Assembly: GCA_015501055.1 (NCBI GenBank) | Contig: JADNYV010000358.1 | Coordinates: 1-35,000 of the forward strand | Length of the DNA stretch: 35,000 nucleotides | Direction: 5' to 3' | Origin: Mucidula mucida | Lineage: Eukaryota > Basidiomycota > Agaricomycetes > Agaricales > Physalacriaceae | In this document: positions 27,574 to 35,000 of the stretch, piece after piece | Layout of the letters: each line of letters opens with the position of its first letter | Position numbering within the stretch: the first letter of the stretch is position 1 | The notes under the pieces: generated by a model | Told to the model about the DNA's origin: nothing | The model's database searches: none | What the model saw: only the letters and a program-made list of their open reading frames with translations | Translations under genes and position numbers: made by a program

Positions 27574-28426
27574 CATCGTATTCTGTGTCAATGTTAACTC
27601 TTCCGAAGTCCTTTTGTAGTTTGTTCTGAGTTAGCGCGGATCGCTCGGATACAGCGGAAGGGCGGTATGGTTTGTGTAATATCGATATGCGGACGTTACG
27701 ATAGGACGGAGGCTCGAGTGACTGGGTGCTCAGCCGAAGCGGGCTTCTCTTCGCTTGGCCGAAGTGAACGTTCATGGGCATGCACAGCTGCTCAGTGTCC
27801 GAGCCATAAAGTTACAATGTCCATGCGCAGAAGTAAAAGGTTCCTTGAAGGCTTCGAGGTATATGAAAGTGACTGTAAAAGCAATCCAAGTATGCTTCGA
27901 CATCGTCTAACCTGGTAAACTGCAGTGGTTTGGAGAAAAGAGCGGCGGTCCCAAATCTTGTGCTGACATAGTATGCGTGATTGATGTGACGAGCCTGTTT
28001 CAGCCAATCGCAGTGTGTATGAAGCTCCTTTACGCTCAGGTTTTTCTCAGGTTCATCGTGTAGATTATTAGTTTGCAAGCATCCAGTCAAATTGATATGA
28101 TTACAAGATCCACTCCTCCGACTTTCCGTCTGTTACGGAGCTGTGCCTCAAACCTGAAATTATCGCGCATGTTGTTCAATGGTCTCAGGACGCTTGGGTA
28201 CGAGGCTAACAAACTCAAGATTCTCAAGACTATGCTTTCTACTCTTTATTCTCGAGCAAAACGGCCAAGCCTGCTTACAATCGGTCTCTCCGCACGCACG
28301 GATGCGAGTTAAGCAAGTATATGGCATAGTCAGACGGTAGGATTTATCGAGACCGGACGTCCTATTCGTCCTGAATCATTAGCGCATCACTACACGAATA
28401 TACATCACGAAGAGTACGAGCAGTAC
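27574..28426. other. Intergenic, no gene seen
   Basis: About 850 bp, holding the copy B promoter and the permease 3' side. A minus-strand open stretch at 27812-28090 and a plus-strand one at 28073-28312 show no family motif or splice partner, and I do not call them. Confidence 0.45.
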
Positions 28427-30569
28427 CTATTCCGCTCTCTTACTATTCTTACTATCCTTCTCGTCATCTGTAACAGACTCAGCCGTCTCCACCTCCCGAA
28501 TCGTTTCAACAGGTCCTATGAACCAGTGCCTGCCTCCATATTTTGGGAAGAAGTAATAGCCCAGCGACAGTGCTACCACTCCCCCCACCACCACGATCGT
28601 ATAATTCATACTCTCGGAGGTTGGATCTGGCACGGCTGGAAAGAGGAACACGACTATCATAAAGATCATGTACGCCGACGCTACGAAAGCTATAGGTCGC
28701 TCTAGGCAGTGAATTAGACCGGATGAACGAGAGATTTGGGCTAAGAGACATACAAGAGGTCCCAAGTTGAAGGGCCCGGGTGTGAACTTCGAGCCTCCAA
28801 TCCATCTAGCAACGATGGGGGTCACGAAACCGATGTATTGACATACAACGGACATCGTGAAGACTGCGGTTATCGCTAACGGACCAGCAAACGATATCAA
28901 AGCGAGAAGGAGAGAGAGGATGGCGAGGAAGATGACAGCATGCACGGGAGTTTTCGTTGTTTGATTGATGTTGTAGAGAAAGCGTGATAGAGGCAATGCG
29001 TTGTCCCGCGAGAATGCGAAGACTTGTCGTGAACCAGCAATTAACTGACGGGAGGTAAGCCTGCCGGATATCTGAGGACAAAGCGTTTGTTACTGACATA
29101 GTCCATGCCAGTCATCCATAAGGTGATGATCATGAATGCCCAAATCACGAGCGTTCCGGCTTTGCCTACACTGTTGAATACAATCTTGGACACGGTTAGC
29201 TCTGTTGAGTGCTTTGAATTCAAGTACTCACAGTAGCCATTGGCTGACCGATGGGGTTTCCAATAACGGACGCCAAATCGTCTCCATGTAGAAAGCGAGA
29301 ACGATGTTGACGACTAAACAAACATTGAAGTTTGACGAAGGGAAGAGACGAGATACATACTCCAACCGAGCGTAGTGCTAACCACGACCGTGCTCATTAT
29401 AGCAAAAGGGACAGCTGTCGGTGCATTCCGCGCTTCTTCGCTGATGTGTACACTTGTGTCGAAACCCGCTAAGGAGAGTTATTTTAGAATACTAGGTGAG
29501 GCCGAGAGTTCTTACCGACTGTCCATGCTGGGGCGAGAAAACTCAAGATGAACGAGAAGCCATTGGGCCAACCAGAAGCTACACGGAACAGTTTAACAGA
29601 CGTACGAACTTCGAGTAGCTGACTCACTATTCTCAAAGTGAGTGAACGCGTACGATGGGGTATTGTGCAAGTTCGAGGGTGTAGAAACCGGGAGAACAAT
29701 GATAACGGCCAGGAATAGTCTGATACTTAATCAGCGAACGAAACTCACGCGAAGAAACGGAAGCCCGCTAACTCACGCTAGATTGAGGAACATGTAGACA
29801 TATTGCAGTCTTGCAAGTATCTTCGTAGCCATGCTGGCGGCGATTGCATGCATACACATAAGGGCGGCGTAAACCCCACTGATCTCAATGAGTTCGGTGG
29901 AATATGGCGCTTAAAGAGGACCTACTAGACCTGCGCATTAGTGGCCACGAATCGGCCGTCCGTCCCAATGTTTGCTGCTGCCATGATTTGTGTTGCAACA
30001 CCCCAATCAACACTAGCCATGCCTGCGATATACGCGGCGGTGTTGACATCTGTACAAGCAGGTCAACCAGGGCTGCCGGTGATAGAGAATGATTTTCTGA
30101 TGCATACATCCAATCAACCATGAGAGCACCTTGCGATACCTCGGCGACGAAAACTGGAAAGTCCAATAATACAACCTCCCGCTGTAGGCGCCGCTGATCC
30201 CAATTCCGCCATCGCGAGAGCCACGGTGATTAAGAAGCAGCTGCACGTAAACCACTAATGAAAGTTTTCATCAGAATATCGTTGGATGACGAGGTATCGA
30301 ATTACCCCCAGACCATAGCAGATGTTCCGCCATACGGAATAGAGTAGAGTAGGACCGCCCTACACAACGAAAGGATGAGGACACCGTTCTCAGTGGAAAG
30401 AGAAGCCACAGGCTTACGCGATCGACTGAACCACACCAACAATCGTGAAACAGAGGCCAAACAGCTCCAATCGACTAAAGTCCCGCTTGAACTCCTGCTT
30501 ATACCCGAGGCGCGCCAACAGGTCCTCGTCGTTGAAGGCTCCTCTTTCCACTTTGGCTGCCTGGTCCAT
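28427..30569 (-). pseudogene. Amino-acid/GABA-type permease (APC family) with frameshifts
   Basis: Twelve-helix transporter of the fungal GABA/choline permease type. Start at 30569 (MDQAAKVERGAFNDEDLLARL), exon 1 30569-30418, then about ten further exons with roughly 50-nt introns to the stop at 28427. Family landmarks in order: SRLELFGLCFTIVGVVQSIA, LYSIPYGGTSAMVWG, ALAMAELGSAAPT, LYYWTFQFSSPRYRKVLSW, NTAAYIAGMASVDWG, EEARNAPTAVPFAIMST, GNPIGQPMAT, SRQVFAFSRDNALPLSRF. Two single-base losses break the frame: near 30175 (GGTT where GGTTT is expected before LYYW) and near 29284 (ATGG where ATGGG is expected before DDLASVIG). A third may lie near 28752, where splicing a 52-nt GTATGT...CTAG intron would shift the frame. 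All other conserved residues persist, so decay is recent or the sequence has errors. Confidence 0.78.
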
Positions 30570-31559
30570 CGCTGCTTGAGAGGGAGACACGGTGTATAAG
30601 GGTCGGCCAGCCAAGACACAGCTGGATTATATTCCAGTATCGGAGTGGATGCGAGCTGAGTTCCATTCGGAAACCCAAGGGATGTGAATGCCAGTCCCAC
30701 GATAGAAAAGAAGTCCATCAGCCACATGTCACCACCGAGGACACCTGTCAGGTTGGGATACCCCCGGCTGGAGAAAATCAGGTTCAGGTTCCACCTGTTG
30801 AATGGCCCAGCCTTGTCCGATGGGTGGCCGACGCTGCTGCGAGGGGATATTGAGGGGATACATGTCGATGTTGAAGGCGTTCGTCCCCACAAAACGCCCG
30901 CATGATCGGACTTGTCCTGTTTTGGGCATCAACCGATCGTTCGTCGATTGTGTGTCCGGGCGGGATTGGCGGTCAGTACCAGGCAGCAAGAGCCTTGAGG
31001 TTAGATTGTCATCCACAACCATCAATGCGTCAGCGTTCCTCGAGTTTTATGATGTCTGAGACTCTACCCCGACTATTTACGGCACGTCTCCAGGTACACG
31101 TCCGCCATTCCACTGGCATTAGGGCGATTCAATTGCTGTGGCGTCAGGCTGCCAGGAACGAATCTAACTGTTTGCAACAAGTTTAGACCTCGACCGCGGA
31201 CCGCAGCTGCATCCTGGAGATATTAAACCTGCTGCGTTAAGATGACGGACATAGAAATAACGATAACATGATCTCGAAATACATGTCAAAGGACTATACA
31301 AAGCACTGCATTACAACATAAAGGAGTGAAGACCATGGGTCGCCTACACGGGCTCTTCGTTTTTCGCTTTCAGCGCACTCTCGTCAAACTCGACGACTCG
31401 TTCTGTACCAACTTTGTCGACAGGCTGTAGACTGATGGACTATCGTCGTCACTGCGGTCTCGAGTGCCTTCCGTAAACAAGCTCGTATTCGTCTGAATGT
31501 GGATCGCCCATGCGTCCGTTTCGGCCTGGATTTATTCGAGCCGCCGAACGTCACCGTCG
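30570..31559. other. Interval upstream of the permease, no gene recognised
   Basis: About 1 kb that includes the permease promoter and the 3' side of the seven-helix gene. A minus-strand open frame spans 30302-30892, but it overlaps permease exon 1 in another frame and has no recognisable motif or partner exon. Confidence 0.45.
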
Positions 31560-32600
31560 TCAGAGTCTCCCGACTGAAGTCTCCTTGGTCCACACTTTCC
31601 CTTGAGCGACTCGGAACAGAATGAGTAATGTTGAAACGATCTGCGAAGACAGCTTCAGCCAGGGAAGTGAAAATCAGATTGTAAGAGCATACCTGAATAG
31701 GCGACAGAGCCTGTAAGAAGAGTTGTGCCAAAGGATGACCAAAGGCGAACGGAACCAGGAATAACAAAGAGAATGTGGAATAGATAGCGGCAGACTCGAT
31801 GACAATCGCAGCAAGAGATGTGTACTGCCGCCCTTGTGCCCCGCCCATGATCCTACTTATTCGGTTGCGATAATAAGCTAGTCGCACAGCGATGAGCAAC
31901 GTAACTAGGATATTAAGCGCAAGCGAGGTCGAGTAATATGGGATGGTGTAGTTCACGCCGGAACTGTCCCATGGCGACTGCGAGGTGTGACCGACCTGCT
32001 TCAAAAATAGGATACCGAGCACTAGATAACCTCAGTCTACTAGGCGCGGTGAAAGAACGGAAGACACTAACCCACAGATGCCAGATAAATCATGACCGGA
32101 ACAGCAATGACGGCCAATGCGGGAACGTGCCCACCGAGATACACCACATAGCATCTCCAGACCTAAGCGAGTTGGAATGATAGAAGTACACAACGAAGAA
32201 GAGAACCTACATTGATGACATCACACATCCAACTGAGAAGCACCATACCGACATTGGCGAGCATGTCGATTGGGATAGAAAACATGATTTCTTCGTAGAC
32301 GTTGGGGCCGCCTGGTATGTTCCGACCGTCGATAAACGACTGCTGCGTGAACTCAAAGAGCCCAGCGACATAAAGCGTTCCCAGAATGAATATGGTGGTG
32401 ATGTAGATGATCAAGCCCGTGTTCCGTCTGGTATTGGCACCCTTCCGCGCCGTGAGGAGCTTGTGCATCAACATGAAGTACAGGATGGCCTGTATCCCAT
32501 ACGCGACGGCGCCCAGGAACGCACCCTGCAGCCAGGTGTGCTCCGCGAAGATCTCCTCGTCCGTCTCGTCTGGGCGCCATTCCGGGGGGATGGGACTCAT
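31560..32600 (-). CDS. Seven-helix membrane protein of unknown function
   Basis: Four minus-strand exons: 32600-32211, 32162-32072, 32021-31693, 31640-31560. They total 891 nt, 296 aa. About seven hydrophobic helices are visible, for example AFLGAVAYGIQAILYFML, GLIIYITTIFILGTLYVAGL, ALAVIAVPVMIYLASVVLG, LALNILVTLLIAVRLAYY and IYSTFSLLFLVPFAFG. The stretches SWMCDVINVWRCYVVY, TSLALNILVTLLIAVRL and the C-terminal LLILFRVAQGKVW are typical of a large, uncharacterised basidiomycete family of polytopic membrane proteins. The last intron (31692-31641) was placed because it joins SPIQ to IVSTLLILFRVAQG; reading through it gives an unconserved tail. No signal for ligand or partner is visible. The gene is intact although both neighbours carry frameshifts. 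Confidence 0.8.
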
Positions 32601-33545
32601 GGCTGGTGAGCGTGAGTGAAAGAGCGAAAGCTAAGAATCTCACTCACCTCGGCTGTTAAGAACAGATTGATATTCGTGTGATTGAGTATTGGCAGAAGGG
32701 AAACATTCGCAAAGTGTGCCAGGTGAGTCGTAATTTAGAAGCAGCCTTCACTATCCATCAGTATCAATGACCTTAACGAAGAGGCTGTAGTTGCATTCTT
32801 TGGCATATGGTTCCAGGCTCAGCGAATAGAAATCGGACACTCATCAAACACGTCGAATTGTCCTGAACCTTCGGAGGAAAGTCTGTAGAGTCCATCAGAC
32901 TAGATTCGGTGGTTTCCTTGTTCCGGGCTGGGAAATATGATGGCGGAGGTTGACGGCATGGAGTACTTTTCTATTGAGATTCTGAATGACTGTCAACTTG
33001 ACAGACGTGGATTGAAAGGCGAGGGCATGTACTTACGAGATGCTTTGATATCCGAGGCTTCGAGGTCATCAAGGTGGAATCTTGGAGGAATGAAATGGAT
33101 CGATGCTACTTACAGCCGTAGCATTTGAGAGTTTGTGACCTCAAGTGCACCTCCAATGCGATCAACTCTGGATAGGGCCAATATGTTGGTACAGACTTAC
33201 AATCAGGCAAGTCAATCCAAGATAAATGATGGTGTACGCAGGTCCAGACATCAGAATCCTTCCCATCGACTGTAGAATGTTGTCAACGAGTGAATGATCA
33301 TGTACACGAGTAACTGAATGTCCTCTTTACATGACCAAGGAACAGTTCCTGCACGCTACTACGTCCATCTCTCTTATCTTGCGGCTTTATCGTACACTCT
33401 TTAACATGGCCGACTTGCAAGGATCTTTAGAACTGTTCATCAGTCAAAGAAGACGCGTAAATCAAGATCACAAGAAGTCTGATTTCGCGTGACCAGGAGG
33501 TCTTAGGCGGCATCGTGCGGGCAAAAGCCGGTTCACCGCCTGACG
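32601..33545. other. Divergent upstream region, no gene seen
   Basis: This lies between the starts of the seven-helix gene (minus) and the glutamine-synthetase-like gene (plus) and should carry both promoters. Short open frames here have no motif. Confidence 0.45.
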
Positions 33546-35000
33546 ATGAGCTACGACCACGGTGTCGTGTATTCCCCAAACAAATCCGGGACTCCCACCA
33601 CAACGCTGCAGGATCTGCGCAATGATGGAGTTGTGCGTTGCCCAGTTTCCCCGCCATGATCACGATTGACCATTGACATGTGTAGCGTATGTACGCGTCT
33701 ACTGGGTCGACCTAGGCAACGTTCGGAGATGTCGCGTCCTGCCGATCCAGTACTTCAGCGACCTTGTCCAGTCCAATCGTCCAGGCGTGAACGTCGCGAG
33801 TGTCGGGGTAGGTCTGGTCTACCTAATGATGCCTGAGGGATTTTCAGGCGTCGGCGAGTATCTGTATGTGATTGACATGCGCTCGCTGCGGATACTGCAT
33901 GGGTCGGTGCTAAGCCCGTTGGGGGCTGTCCTAGGACGCTTTGAACAAAAGATGTCGCCCGCTTGGGGGAGAGAGGTCAAGTGGGATCCAAGGACAGCCG
34001 CTAACCAAGGCGGTCGAGTGAGTCAATACTCAGCGTTAAGGCCGATATCCCGAACTGATTATATTACAGGCCTAGCGAAAGCGCCGGGATTGAGTTTTTG
34101 TTGGCTTCGAGTCTGAGTTTATCCTGCTGAAATCCACCGACCCTGTTTTCCTTCAAATGTGCACAGTGGTCGGGGACGACTGCCATGCTGAATGGTTCAG
34201 CCGAAGCCGCCATCCTGGAGGAAATTGCCGATGCCTTGCGCGATAGTCACATCCAGCTCCAGATGTATCACGCTGAAGCCGCGCCGGGACAGTACGAGAT
34301 AGTCACTGGACCAGCAGACGCTCTAGCTGCTGTAGATGCTCTCATTTACACACGTGAATCATCGTGAATGTCGCTGCCAAACACGGTCTACATGCGACAT
34401 TCGCGCCTCGACCCTTCATGTACAGTGCGGATCCTCGACGCATGCGCATCTTTCGGTTCATTCCTCGCTCCAAAAGTCTGCGGAAATGACTGCCCATGAA
34501 CAGAGTTTCCTCGCGGGGATTCTGGACCATTTGCCTGCCATTGCCGCTTTCACGCTGCCCACCCAGCCTCCTACAAGCGTGTCGGTGATGGTGTCTGGAG
34601 TGGTGGTACATATGTGTCCTATGGCACGGAAAAACCGAGAGGCGCCAGTGCGCTTGACTAACGCTACGTCCCCATGTCGAGAACTTTGAGCTTCGATTCA
34701 TTGATGGTACGGCCAACCCATATTTTGCATTGGCTGCCATTATAGCGCTGGGATGAACGGTATAGAAGCGAAGCAGGCACCTCAAATGAGCGATTGCGGT
34801 ACGAAGAGCGCAGCCGAGATGACCAGAGGCGGAGAGGCAAGAAATTGGCATCAAGAAGCGGATGCCTTTGACTGTAGAAGATGCGCGGGACAACTTGAAG
34901 GCTGATGAGGTATTGGTGGATGTTCTTGGTAAGGAGCTGGTTGAAAAGTATTTGGCGGTGAACAAAACTCTTGGAGACGCGTTGACCCAAGACGAGACGA
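33546..35000 (+). pseudogene. Glutamine-synthetase/FluG-like gene with many frameshifts, cut by the window end
   Basis: Belongs to the fungal glutamine-synthetase-fold group that includes FluG and amine-glutamate ligases (ATP-dependent gamma-glutamyl transfer). Exon 1 33546-33636 (MSYDHGVVYSPNKSG...), intron 33637-33685, exon 2 33686-34017, intron 34018-34069, exon 3 from 34070. Motifs: VRVYWVDLGN, SGVGEYLYV, GFESEFILLKSTDPVFL, LQMYHAEAAPGQYEIVTGP, CGSSTHAHLSVHSS (ATP and metal site), NREAPVRLTN, FELRFIDGTANPYFALAA and, near the C-terminus, VEKYLAVNKTLGDAL. These lie in changing frames. Apparent single-base indels fall near 33997, 34101, 34165, 34360, 34426, 34566, 34634, 34683, 34752 and 34834. 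Conserved residues survive between the breaks and I noted no in-frame nonsense substitutions. It is either a recently dead gene or poorly resolved sequence. Confidence 0.75.

Noticed and set aside
27812..28090. 92-codon minus-strand open frame between hydrolase copy B and the permease
   Set aside because: No motif, no similarity to its neighbours that I can see, and a length within chance expectation.
30302..30892. 196-codon minus-strand open frame with stretches such as GVLGGDMWLMDFFSIVG
   Set aside because: It overlaps permease exon 1 in a different frame, and I recognise no family or splice partner. It may merit a search but cannot be supported here.
1..35000. CRISPR arrays, rRNA genes, tRNA genes
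   Set aside because: No regularly spaced repeats, rRNA-like sequence or tRNA cloverleaf was recognised, and CRISPR is not expected in a fungal nuclear genome. tRNA detection by eye is weak, so a missed tRNA is possible.

Overview
The window is nuclear DNA from a filamentous fungus, most likely a mushroom-forming basidiomycete (Agaricomycete). Genes are split by many introns of about 45-60 nt with GT...AG ends. Exons can be as short as 14 nt. The gene set (secreted bicupin oxalate decarboxylase, sterol C5-desaturase, secreted epoxide-hydrolase-like enzymes, a seven-helix membrane protein, a chromodomain Ty3-type retrotransposon) fits that group. All gene models were spliced by hand and checked by reading-frame arithmetic. 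Family names come from recognised motifs, not from a search.

Left part (1-14208): a sterol C5-desaturase (1536-2528, 298 aa) is followed by a 17-exon oxalate decarboxylase-type gene (3066-14208, 443 aa). Intron 3 of that gene holds a complete, apparently very recent LTR retrotransposon of the Ty3/Gypsy class (3611-12552, 8942 bp). The two 254-bp LTRs look identical, the 5-bp target duplication is CAATC, and one 2734-codon ORF encodes gag, protease, RT, RNase H, integrase and chromodomain plus an unusual C-terminal extension of about 370 aa. The host exons on both sides still join in frame, but the insertion lies between the likely branch point and the 3' splice site.

Middle (14209-24111): a gene-poor stretch with a MITE-like inverted repeat, an intact alpha/beta hydrolase (15611-16918, 353 aa), and 2.6 kb with no recognisable gene. 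Then come QCR8 of respiratory complex III (19559-20077, minus, 102 aa) and a syntaxin-6/Tlg1 Qc-SNARE (20695-21603, minus, 235 aa). The SNARE is head-to-head, with 148 bp between, with an F-box/LRR-like gene (21752-23022, plus). An amidoligase-family gene with one apparent frameshift (23129-24111) follows.

Right part (24112-35000): two tandem minus-strand secreted epoxide-hydrolase-like genes are both 346 aa with five exons of identical length (386/121/213/103/218 nt). Next are a GABA/amino-acid permease with two to three 1-nt frameshifts (28427-30569, minus) and an intact seven-helix membrane protein of unknown function (31560-32600, minus, 296 aa). The last gene is a glutamine-synthetase/FluG-like gene entering from 33546 (plus), cut by the window end and carrying about nine or ten 1-nt frameshifts. 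The frameshifts are confined to three genes, while roughly 16 kb of other coding sequence reads cleanly. That points to real decay of those three genes or to locally poor sequence.
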